NCBI GenBank assembly: GCA_902779705.1
Contig: CACZCR010000001.1
Coordinates: 1-64,000, forward strand
Length of the DNA: 64,000 nucleotides
Source of the DNA: an uncultured Bacteroidales bacterium
GTDB taxonomy: Bacteria > Bacteroidota > Bacteroidia > Bacteroidales > Paludibacteraceae
Reading direction: 5' to 3'
This document shows, piece after piece, positions 1 to 9,400 of this stretch (position 1 is the first letter of the stretch; every line of letters begins with the position of its first letter). The position numbers and the translations under genes were made by a program. Below the pieces are notes generated by a model. That model did no database searches. It saw only the letters and a list, made by a program, of their open reading frames with translations, and was not told the DNA's origin.

Positions 1-147
1 GGAGATTTCCACACGACTTCCGTTAATGACAACCCATTACCGGAACGCGCAGACGTCCTGTTATTAGCAGAAAAGGTCGGTTTAGATGGCAAACAAGCAT
101 CGGTTATTTACGACGAAATGATAAAGTTGACAAACAAACAACTATAA
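1..147 (+). CDS. C-terminal 48 residues of a protein cut by the window edge
   Basis: An open frame enters from the left edge in frame 1 and stops at TAA 145-147, followed at once by TGA. The visible end contains ERADVLLLAEKVGLDGKQAS and a short helical tail. The 'leucine-rich helix, then a glycine-containing turn and another helix' layout resembles the extreme C-terminus of HipA-like kinases of Bacteroidetes, but too little is present to call it. It is 21 bp upstream of the AraC-type regulator, so the two may be co-transcribed. The function should be treated as unknown. Confidence 0.55.
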   Translation, partial: GDFHTTSVNDNPLPERADVLLLAEKVGLDGKQASVIYDEMIKLTNKQL

Positions 148-168
148 TGAGAAAATTTTGTACAGATT

Positions 169-1304
169 ATGACAACATCTATTCGTGATATATGGTATAA
201 TTATAAGTCGGAAGTTCTTTTTGGCTTAGTTCTTCTATCGTTGACGGTGCTCAGTTATTGGTTGGCCACGTTCATACCGGAATCGGTTTTTGAGAACTAT
301 ATCAATCCGTTTGAGTATATCAGCACGATCGCCGTCTGTTTCTTCGGAGCGTTCCTCTTGTTTCGTCATATAGAGCAAAATACCTTGCGTCGCTCATGGG
401 CGATTGTGTTGCTGGTATGGGGCTGTATCGATGTGTTGGTATGGGGCGCGCGATATGTACTGGGTATCAAAGCGGTAGGCGGTACGCCGGATGACCCTTT
501 GTTCAATGTATCTATCCGACAAACGCCTTGCGTCCGGGATGGCTCAACTGGTGGCGTGCTGTGCTGTTGCTGCTGCCGATGATTGTGCTGGGTGTCGTCG
601 ATTATTTCGTGCCGTTGAACCTGCTGCCCGTTATTATGATCTATCCGCTGGTTCTTTTCTTAACGCTTTGCCGGCATGTCCGTAAATACCGCCAATGGTG
701 TGAGGATAACTTCTCCTCCTTGGATAATATCGATGTGCAATGGATAGTGCGCTATCTGACAATGCTTGCCATCGTAGGTTTGTCGTTCTATTTCATCGTT
801 TTCTGGTATGTGCCGAACCGTATGTTCACCCAACAATGGTTGTTCCTCCTTATCTACGCGTACACAACCGAGCGCGTACTGCATCGTCCTGATCCATGGA
901 CAAAGATTCGCAGTACGGCGGTGGAAGAAAAGGAAGAATCGAAAATGGATAGTCCCACCAATGCCGCTTATCGTGCCGCGTTGGATGCTTGGATCGAAAA
1001 GGAGAAGCCGTACCTCAATCCGGATTTCCAGTTGATGGACTTGCGTCAGGTGCTGCCGCTCAACCGCTCGTACCTGAGCCGGTTCATCAATAGCGAGTAT
1101 GGTTGTAGTTTCTACCAATGGGTCAACCGTTTGCGTATCAAGGAAGCCAAGCGTCTGAAGATGGAGCATCCCGAGTTGACGGCACAGGATATCGCCGAAC
1201 ATGGTTGTGGCTTCTCGTCCCGCCAAGCTTTTTATCGCACTTTTCTCCGCGAGACAGGTCAAACTCCCAGCGAGTGGTGGGCTGCCCAAAACAACACCAT
1301 TTAG
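169..1304 (+). CDS. AraC-family regulator with membrane N-terminal half, apparently frameshifted near 495-520
   Basis: The protein is encoded in two frames. Frame 1 (169 to a stop at 580-582) gives an N-terminal half with hydrophobic membrane segments. Frame 3 is open from 495 to the stop at 1302-1304 and gives further membrane segments, then a cytoplasmic AraC-type helix-turn-helix domain. The latter includes LNRSYLSRFINSEYG and GFSSRQAFYRTFLRETGQTP, the classic double helix-turn-helix with the conserved second-helix signature. Together they match the layout of the intact regulator at 13553-14623: several membrane helices and about 100 C-terminal DNA-binding residues. The heptamer C-CCT-TTG at 495-501 sits in the correct zero frame for -1 slippage, so programmed shifting, a real mutation and a sequencing indel are all possible. 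A direct repeat begins at its stop codon, which suggests it controls the downstream genes. Confidence 0.75.
495..501 (+). other. candidate -1 frameshift heptamer CCCTTTG
   Basis: The heptamer follows the X-XXY-YYZ pattern in the reading frame of the upstream half (gaC-CCT-TTG). Slipping back one base moves translation into frame 3, which opens exactly here because its preceding stop TGA is at 492-494. CCCTTTG is not one of the most efficient bacterial slippery sites and I did not identify a clear stimulatory structure. A plain indel is therefore an equal explanation. Confidence 0.35.
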
Positions 1305-1350
1305 GAAACACTTCGTAAAAATTTTGCGTTTTTTAGGAAACAATTCGTAA
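1301..1350 (+). repeat. 18-bp direct repeat, candidate AraC-type operator
   Basis: TTAGGAAACACTTCGTAA at 1301-1318 recurs as TTAGGAAACAATTCGTAA at 1333-1350, one mismatch in 18 with a 32-bp period (three helical turns). The first copy overlaps the stop codon of the AraC-type gene and the pair lies immediately upstream of the promoter for the small gene at 1421. Paired direct half-sites are how AraC-family dimers commonly bind DNA, so this is a candidate operator. The assignment is inferred. Confidence 0.45.
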
Positions 1351-1355
1351 TTATT

Positions 1356-1398
1356 TGCACGTGCGTATTGCGTACGTGCATATTTTTTTATAATTTTG
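1356..1398 (+). promoter_or_regulatory. promoter with GTACGT-type dyad over the -33 box
   Basis: The -7 element TAATTTTG lies at 1391-1398 and TTG at 1368-1370, 20 bp upstream, serves as -33. A dyad (TGCACGTGCG 1356-1365 and CGTACGTGCA 1371-1380, 9 of 10 pairs) brackets the -33 box. A run of T follows at 1381-1390, so the dyad could also terminate transcription of the AraC-type gene. A very similar arrangement occurs at 22635-22677. Confidence 0.55.
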
Positions 1399-1420
1399 TC
1401 GGAAAATTTAGATATAGCGT

Positions 1421-1672
1421 ATGAAATTAGCAGTTCGATTCCGGTATTTGGGTGCCAAGACCCCGACGTTTGACATTGTGGAGTTGACGGTTGATCAATG
1501 GCGCGAGTTCTTTTGGTTAAACAGTAGCCAGATGCGTTTGGAGTGGATGATTCATTTCCTCCGTTACGAATATATGCGGCATGAGATTAAGGAGTTGTGG
1601 TGGATTCCGCTGGATGACCAAGAGGGATTGCAGATCGCCCCGAAGGCAAAGATCTACAAGAAAGAGGAATAA
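1421..1672 (+). CDS. 83-aa protein of unknown function
   Basis: A small soluble protein with no signal peptide or membrane segment. It is rich in aromatic residues (VDQWREFFWLNSSQMRLEWM, then KELWWIPLDD) and ends in a basic/acidic tail. The ATG at 1421 is placed about 22 bp after a good -7 box, which supports the start. It is the first gene after the AraC-type regulator and precedes the 572-aa secreted repeat protein by 37 bp, so the three-gene run 1421-11740 is probably one transcript. I do not recognise a family. A small cytoplasmic accessory of the surface-protein operon is possible but not shown. Confidence 0.7.
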   Translation: MKLAVRFRYLGAKTPTFDIVELTVDQWREFFWLNSSQMRLEWMIHFLRYEYMRHEIKELWWIPLDDQEGLQIAPKAKIYKKEE

Positions 1673-1709
1673 ATAAATCAACAAAATATTAACTAAATTT
1701 ATTAACATT

Positions 1710-3428
1710 ATGAGAAAAAGAAAGTTTTTTACACTATTCTTTGCCCTGGCGGCGATGATGCTCGCCTCGACCGGGCAAATCCGGGCAGACCAAGTGGTTT
1801 ACACCTACTTCAATCAAGGCAATAATGTCAAGAGTCCGGTTACTGTGAATTGCGGGGCAGTTTACAATGATTATGCTCTCTTGAGGTATGGTGGTAAAAA
1901 TTTGACTATTTCCGTATCGGCGGGATATTCGATTACCTCTGTAAGGTTTGTTGTGGCTAGAGCTGTCGAGAGAGAGATCATCAGTACTACGAAAGGAACG
2001 TTAAGTACCAACAGGCCTCAATCGGATGCTAGCGTTTACGTCAATGATGTCAACAGCACTTCTGTCACATTGAGCACCACCGAGGGTGAGTACAGGATTG
2101 AACGGATAGAGGTGGACTATAAGGTTGAAGTTCCGGTTGGTGCGATTGACGGTCTCACCGGCAAGAACGGTTCGTTCCGTGTCTGGGGATGGGCTTATGA
2201 TCCGGATGCTGAAGACAGTTATGCTGTGACCGTCCACGTGTATGTGTTCGACAATGCCACGGAGACCGATTTGGCCAAAGCGAAAAAGGGTATCAACGCC
2301 GGAACTGCCAACATCAGTCGTCCTGACTTGGCCAGTCTGGGCCACGGTACGATGCACGGTTTCGATTTTAACCTGAGCTTGACCGACCTCAACCCGGGTA
2401 CCTATTATGTCCGTGTTTATGCCTTGGACAAACAAGGCATTAGCAACCCGGCGTTGACGTACTCAGGTGACGTAACTGTGCAGGCAGCTACGGTCGGCTC
2501 TCCGTACACCGTTAGCTACAACGCCAACGGTGGTAACGGTGCTCCGGGTAGTCAGACAAAGGCACAGGATATTACGCTCAAACTGAGCACTGCCACGCCG
2601 ACCCGTACGGGTTATACCTTCAATGGTTGGAACACGAATAATAGCGGAACAGGTACCAACTATGCAGCCGGTGCCAACTACACCGCCAATGCCAATGTGA
2701 CCCTTTATGCGAAATGGACGGCGGTGAACTACACCATCGGCTATACGCTGAACGGCGGTAGCGTAAGCACTAACCCGACGAGTTATACCATCGCGACGAA
2801 CACGATCACGCTCAACAACCCGACGAAGGATGGTTACACCTTCAAGGGCTGGACGGGTTCGAACGGCAACACGCCGCAGACATCCGTACAGATAGCGAAG
2901 GGTTCGACGGGTAACAAGACTTACACCGCTAACTGGGAGAAACTCACCTATACCATCACCTACGATTACGCAGGCGGTAGTGGCTTCAACGTAGAGAGCT
3001 ACGACGTCGAGACGGCTACCTTCCAACTGGCAGCTCCGCAACGCGCGGGCTATACTTTCCTCGGCTGGACGGGTTCGAACGGCAACACGCCGCAAATGAC
3101 TGTGCAGATAGCGAAGGGCTCGACGGGCGACAAGAACTATACCGCTAATTGGGAAATCAACCCGAGTACGCAGGTTCAGTATCTCGACAGCCTCGGTCAG
3201 ACTGTAGCGCAAGAGAGTGTGGCTTTCAACCGTCCTGAGGAACCGGAGATAGCAGGCTTTACCTTCGTACGATGGGAGGTAAAAGAAGGCCCGCTCAGCG
3301 AGGGTATCACACTCCAGGCTGTCTATACCGAGAACGAACCTTCGGGTGCGCCCAAGAAACAAGTAGGTAAGTTCACACTTATCCGCAGGGGCGATAAGAA
3401 CGAGTATATTCTTCAAACTGCTAAATGA
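1710..3428 (+). CDS. secreted protein with a GWAYDPD-type domain and three InlB-type repeats
   Basis: 572 aa with an N-terminal signal peptide (MRKRKFFTLFFALAAMMLAS, cleavage near residue 26). Residues about 148-255 form a beta-rich domain containing GSFRVWGWAYDPDAED and HGFDF, a pattern seen in cell-surface proteins. Residues about 262-490 hold three Listeria-Bacteroides (InlB B-type) repeats, each with the GYTFxGW signature and an AxW end (ANWE, AKWT). Two of them are nearly identical, at DNA level too (around 2845-2935 and 3060-3155). A fourth, partial repeat-like segment follows. The C-terminus (GKFTLIRRGDKNEYILQTAK) loosely resembles the short tail of other secreted proteins in this window. 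Its stop codon overlaps the start of the 2771-aa gene (ATGA), implying translational coupling. Likely role: surface adhesin or matrix component. Confidence 0.85.
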   Translation: MRKRKFFTLFFALAAMMLASTGQIRADQVVYTYFNQGNNVKSPVTVNCGAVYNDYALLRYGGKNLTISVSAGYSITSVRFVVARAVEREIISTTKGTLSTNRPQSDASVYVNDVNSTSVTLSTTEGEYRIERIEVDYKVEVPVGAIDGLTGKNGSFRVWGWAYDPDAEDSYAVTVHVYVFDNATETDLAKAKKGINAGTANISRPDLASLGHGTMHGFDFNLSLTDLNPGTYYVRVYALDKQGISNPALTYSGDVTVQAATVGSPYTVSYNANGGNGAPGSQTKAQDITLKLSTATPTRTGYTFNGWNTNNSGTGTNYAAGANYTANANVTLYAKWTAVNYTIGYTLNGGSVSTNPTSYTIATNTITLNNPTKDGYTFKGWTGSNGNTPQTSVQIAKGSTGNKTYTANWEKLTYTITYDYAGGSGFNVESYDVETATFQLAAPQRAGYTFLGWTGSNGNTPQMTVQIAKGSTGDKNYTANWEINPSTQVQYLDSLGQTVAQESVAFNRPEEPEIAGFTFVRWEVKEGPLSEGITLQAVYTENEPSGAPKKQVGKFTLIRRGDKNEYILQTAK

Positions 3429-6400
3429 TATATACTATGATAAAGAGATTTTATATCCTACTTCTTGCTATAGTAGCAAGTGTAGGGATGAGCTGGGCAA
3501 AAGTCATCACGTGGGATCAGTCCAAAGTATCCAGTATGGCTATGAACGTTTCGTCCGGCTCTGACAGTAGGACCAGTGACGGCATTACGGTAACGGCTGT
3601 AAGCACTGGGGAGTTTGTTGTATTTGGCGATCACGGCGGTGCCATTGAAATTGGCAATGGCGAAGGTAGTGGTGGAGGTTATTTAACGTTCACATCCAGT
3701 GTAGGAAACATTGCCCAAATTGATATTTATCACTCGGGTGCTGGAGAATGGAGAAATGCCAATGGAGACTGGATCAGCCCGTATTATGAAAATTTCGATG
3801 GAGGAATATTCACATGGTCCGGAACTCCTGCCGCATCGATTACGTTGACAGGAGACGCTCCCAGGCATATAGATGATATTACCTCTATTGAATTTACAAT
3901 AGAAGATGGTGGTGGTTCGGAACCGGCGGCAGGATTACAGGTAACGGAATTGCAAGTTCTGGATTCGTGGGCGGATAACCCTACTATGTTATCTACTTCA
4001 GACATGCCCGGTTTTGTGGCAATTACTGAAGAAGAAGCTACAGCATGGGATGCTGCTCCAGCAGGTAAAGTAGATTTGATTTTCGCATTTGAAGATAATG
4101 CAGCGACTGCTCTTTCCTTCAAAAACGGAGTCTATCAAGCGGCACAGGCACATAATATAACATATGAAGATCTTTACGCATGGTATTCAAACGGAGATAA
4201 GATTTTCTATACCAGCGACGGTTCGGCACAGACAGATGACCCAATCGTCATTGCAACCAACACTGAGCAATCCAGTTATACGCAAGGCTCTATAACGGTC
4301 TCCGTAAATTATGTGGGAGACAGTGATGGATTTCGTTTGAACAATGACAATTCTGCATCTATCAGTAATTCAGGATCTTCTACTATTTCCAAGATTGAGT
4401 TGGTTCCTGGATGGTTTTTAAACAAACACAGCTATGTGCGTGCTAACGGTGCAGAGCCGAATTCTTCCAGTGAAGAGTTAATCACCTTCTTGAATGTCAA
4501 TTCCAATGAGGTGACGTTATCCTGTTCCGTTTCGATCTGTATTAAAGAAGTAAGAATCTATTTTGGAGAAGCCGGCGGCGGTTCAACGCCGACGACTTGG
4601 ACATCGCTCTCAGTGGGGGATGTGATCAAAGTTGGTGATAAGATAGAGGTACCTGCAGAAGGTGATGGATCATGGGGTATCAATGGTAACGTCCTTAGAA
4701 ACACTTGGGGTCCGTACACACTGATTCGTGCCGATATTTATCAGGCAAGTGAATTTGATGATCCTGTGGTAACCGAATTAGAAGATGGAGCCTTTTACGT
4801 ATTCAAGGCAGAGAACAGTAGTTTCTATCCATTATCCAATCTCGGTAAAGGTACAGGATTAGTGGTTACGGGAACTTCGGACGGTCTCGAAGTAACGGCT
4901 GCTGAGAATAAAGAGTTTACGGTTGCCGTTCACGATGGCGGCGGTTCGTCTGCTCCGGCTAACGTGTGCGGTGACGGTTTGACTTGGGAATTGAATGGCG
5001 GCGTGCTTACCATCTCATATGACGGTGTAGGTACAGGTGAAATGACTGACTTCGACTACGAATACGATCAAAACCCTGTTAACGTAGCTCCGTGGAAAGA
5101 GAATAAATCAGAGATCACAACCGTTGTTATTGGTGATGGTGTGAAATCTATTGGCAACTATGCCTTTAATGATTTATACGAGAATTTCACAGCCGTTACG
5201 ATCGCTAACAGTGTTGAACGTATTGGTTTGAATGCCTTCATGAATGCCAAGTGGATTACTGAGATTACTCTCCCGAGTTCTCTTAAGACCATTGATAAAG
5301 AATGTTTTGCTGCCAACTTCGGAATCACCTCTATCACGATCCCAAGCGGCGTAACAAGTATCGGCAATAAAGCTTTCAGTTATTGCAATGGTCTGACTTC
5401 TCTCACTTGCGAAGCAACGACTCCTCCTACTCTGGGCTCGAGTGTGTTTTATAAAATAACCAGCAAAACATCCGACATGTCGAACATTCCTCTGTATGTG
5501 CCGTCCGAAAGCGTAGATGCTTACACCGCAGCCGCTCAGTGGAATGCCTTTGATGTACAGGCTATCCCCGGCGGCGGTTCGACAGACGTTATCAACTGCA
5601 CCGCAGCAGATCTTGGCAAGGTGCTCTGCACCGACGGTAGTATCTACGCTACAGTAAGCGAAGCAACTGCTGCAAGCAAAACGGCTGCTGCCGTCATTGC
5701 CTATGTTGACACACAGAACGGAAAAGCTCTGGCACTCGCGCTGGCAGATGATGGTGGTGAGATGGAATGGGCACCGGCAAAAACAACCGCACCTGCTCAT
5801 ACGCCTGCCGTCAGCAACGGCACATGGACACTGCCCTCCAAGGACGATTGGGACAATATGATCACCGCAGCAGGAGGCTACGAAGCCCTGCGCGATGGCT
5901 TCAGTGCCGTTGGCGGTACGAATATGAATGAGGACAAATACTGGTCATCTACGCCCGAGAACGATAATGCATGGATATTCTACTTCAACTACGGCATGTG
6001 GGTTGACGGGTATGTGGATAACCCTTGCCGTGTTCGTGCTTGTCTCGCATTCGACATCCCTGCCGCTCCGGCCACTCCGGCTTATGAGAAGGTTATGAAT
6101 CTGATTAACGAGATTCCGAATCCGGCGGTTCTCACCGCAGAGTGCAAGGCGAAGATTGATGCTGCTCGTACGGCATACGACGCCCTGAGCGACGGTGACA
6201 AAGATCTCGTAACCAATAGCGCTACGCTGACGACTGCTGAGGCAGCATTTGACAACGTTATGGATATCTGGCTCAGCGGCGACTGCGATGTGATCCTCTG
6301 GAAAGATACGACCCTGACTGTTCGTAAACATGCAGGCGAAGGCAACGGAGCAATGGCAGATTACAACTACATGAGTCGTGCTCCGTGGTACAATAACCAC

Positions 6401-9400
6401 TGGTACGATCCGAAACCGAACGACATCGTAATCAAGTCCGTTACGATTGAAGAAGGTGTTACACACCTTGGAGATTATGCATTCGCTTGGATGAGCGAGA
6501 CGAAGACGGTTACTATTCCGTCAAGCGTAACAACTATTCCGGAAGATGCATTCTATTGGAGCAAGGCGGTCGATGATATTTATCTCAATACTACCGACCC
6601 GTCGAACCTGATGTGGGCACTTCCGTATAGTGCAGATAACCAGTTCAAACCGGAAAAGGGTACTAACGCCCACGTACCGGTTGACCTCTTAACTGCATAC
6701 CAGGAGAAATTCGGTGCCCTCAATATGACATTCGTGGGTGACCTTGATCCGATTACTCCGCTTACTCCGGAGCAGCAGCAAGCGTTGGATGCAGTCAAAG
6801 GTTTGATTAACGCTATTCCTTCGCCGGTTGTTTATACTCCAGCATGCAAGGACGCCATCGACGCTGCCCGTGCGGCATACGATGCGTTGACACCCGATAT
6901 GTTAAAGCAGTTGGTAAGCAACTACGCAACGCTGACAGCTGCCGAGGCTACCTATGCAAACCTGAAGGATGTAGCGGTAGTAGAGGCGAAGATCAATGCT
7001 ATCCCGACGCCGGTAGAGCTCAAACTCGCTACGCGCGATTCTATTGAAAGCGCGCGCGCGGCATACGAGGCCCTGACCGATGACCAGAAACTGCTGGTAA
7101 GCAACTATCAGACCCTGCTCGATGCTGAGGCTACTTGGGCTACTCTCAACCCGGGCGGCGGAATGCCTGCCGATGCTCTGAACGGTAAGTTCACGATTAA
7201 CGCAGACGGCGACCAAATCTCCTTCGCGAAAGGTAACTTGCAGGCTACGACAGAAGACCTCGGTGAACATTGGACTTGGAGCTTCGCTGCTAACCAATGG
7301 AATTACCTTGGTATTGCCGTAGCGAATAGCAAGATTAACGGCAACGGAACCGTTTCTGAGAATGGTACGGTGGATCTGTTCGGTTGGAGTACGGCCGCTA
7401 CCTACTATGGTATCAATAATAGCTATAAGGCCGTCGATTATATCGGAGATTTTGTCGATTGGGGACCCAACATGGGTGCCGGTTGGCGCACACTCACGAA
7501 AGATGAATGGAATTATCTGATTGAAAATAATACCAAGGGTAGGGCTACCGTAAACGACAAGAGCGGCTATATCTTCCTTCCGAACGATTGGAGCGGCCCG
7601 GCCTTTACCGCTAATCCGGACAACTTTACAACGAATGTCTATTCCGGCGACGACTGGACCGCAATGGAGAACGCCGGTGCGGTGTTCCTGCCTTCTGGCC
7701 CTGCTCGCAATGGCGCATATGCATTGATAGCAAATGATGCTAAATATAGCAGTTCCACCTCGTTGAATAATGATACTTCGTATGTATTCACAATTTACTA
7801 CAATCAGTCTCAAAGCGCTTGTACCGGCACCAATCGCGCGTATGGTTGCATGGTCCGTCTAGTAACAGCAGGAGGTGCTACTCCGCTGGATTCGGCACTG
7901 GCTGTGAAAGACCTGATTGAGGCTATTCCGACTGAAATCACATTGGACGCTGCTTGCGTAAAGGCGATTGAGGATGCCCGTGCTGCATACGACGCCCTGA
8001 GCGACAACGCTAAGGGTGTGCTCGATGCCGCAGACGTAAAGAAACTGACCGACGCTGAGCAAGCATTGAAGGATCTCAACCAAGCAGTGGCTAACGAGGT
8101 AATCGCTAAGATCAATAATATCCCGCTGCCGGTAGAGCTCAAACTCGCTACGCGCGATTCTATTAATAACGCGCGCGCTGCGTACGACGCACTCAACGCT
8201 GAGCAGAAACCGTTGGTAACTAACTATCAGACCCTGCTCGACGCTGAGGATGATCTTGCATCCCTCAACCCGGGTGTACCGCCTGCTACTCCGCTGGATT
8301 CGGCACAGGCTGTAAAAGACCTGATTGATGCAATCCCGACTCCGGTTGAGTATCCGACGAGCGGCGCAGCTATCGAAGCAGCTCTCAACGCATATAACGC
8401 GCTGAGCGACGCTGCCAAGGGTGCGCTCGATGCCGCTGACGTACAGAAACTGAACGACGCTGCGGCACAATACGCAGCGCTGGAGGCTATCGCAGCAATC
8501 GAGGCAATCCCGGCTGAGATTGTTTATGACCCGGCTATCAAAGCTGCTATCGAGACCGCTCGCGAGAAATACGACGCACTGAGCGATGCTTCGAAAGAAC
8601 TGGTAGATGACGAAGTAGTAGCAAAACTCACTAACGCCGAGCAGGCTTGGGCAGATCTCGTAGCGAAGGTAGAGCATAACGTAAGCTATATGGGTAAGGA
8701 CGGCGAACTCAAGAATGAGAAAGTAGCGCTGCTCAATATCCCTGATCCGGCTCCGGACTTCAACGGTTACGAGTTCGTTCGCTGGGATGTCAAAGCAGGC
8801 GACTTCCTTGAAGAAGGTCTCCGTGTTAAGGCTGTTTATACACCGATCATTACCACCAACCCGCAAGGCTTCGACACGCTCGCATACAACGGCTTGGCAC
8901 AAGAACTGGTTAAAGCCGGTGTAGCTAAGGAAGGTCAGATTGAGTACAGTCTCTATCCGGAAGAGTCGGAGAGCTGGAGCGCAGAACTGCCGAAGGCTAC
9001 TAACGCGGGCGTATACGCGATCTATTATAAACTCGTGCGCGAAGGACATGCGGACTATATCGCTCCGGAACCGACGATGGCTACTATCGCCAAAGTGCCT
9101 GTAACCTACGTGGCTCCGGTGGCTTACGACACGCTCGTTTATACCGCATCTAACCAGACCCTCATCGCAGCCGGTCAGACACAGGACGGTACCTTCGAGT
9201 ACAGTCTCGATCCGACCCTGCTGGATAGCTGGAAGGCTGAACTGCCGCAAGCTATGGCTGCCGGTACGTATAGTGTTTACTACCGCGTAAAGGGTGACCT
9301 CAACCACCTCGATTCGACGGCTGTTGATCCGATAGCTGTGACGATCGCTAAGGAAGAGTTGACCGCTACTGCGGATAATAAGAACGTCATTTACGGCGAC

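Noticed and set aside
528-1304. Second half of the first AraC-type gene as an independent gene starting at TTG 528
   Set aside because: The protein continues the membrane domain begun in frame 1 and would start in the middle of it. The frame is open upstream to 495, which suits a fusion with the first half.
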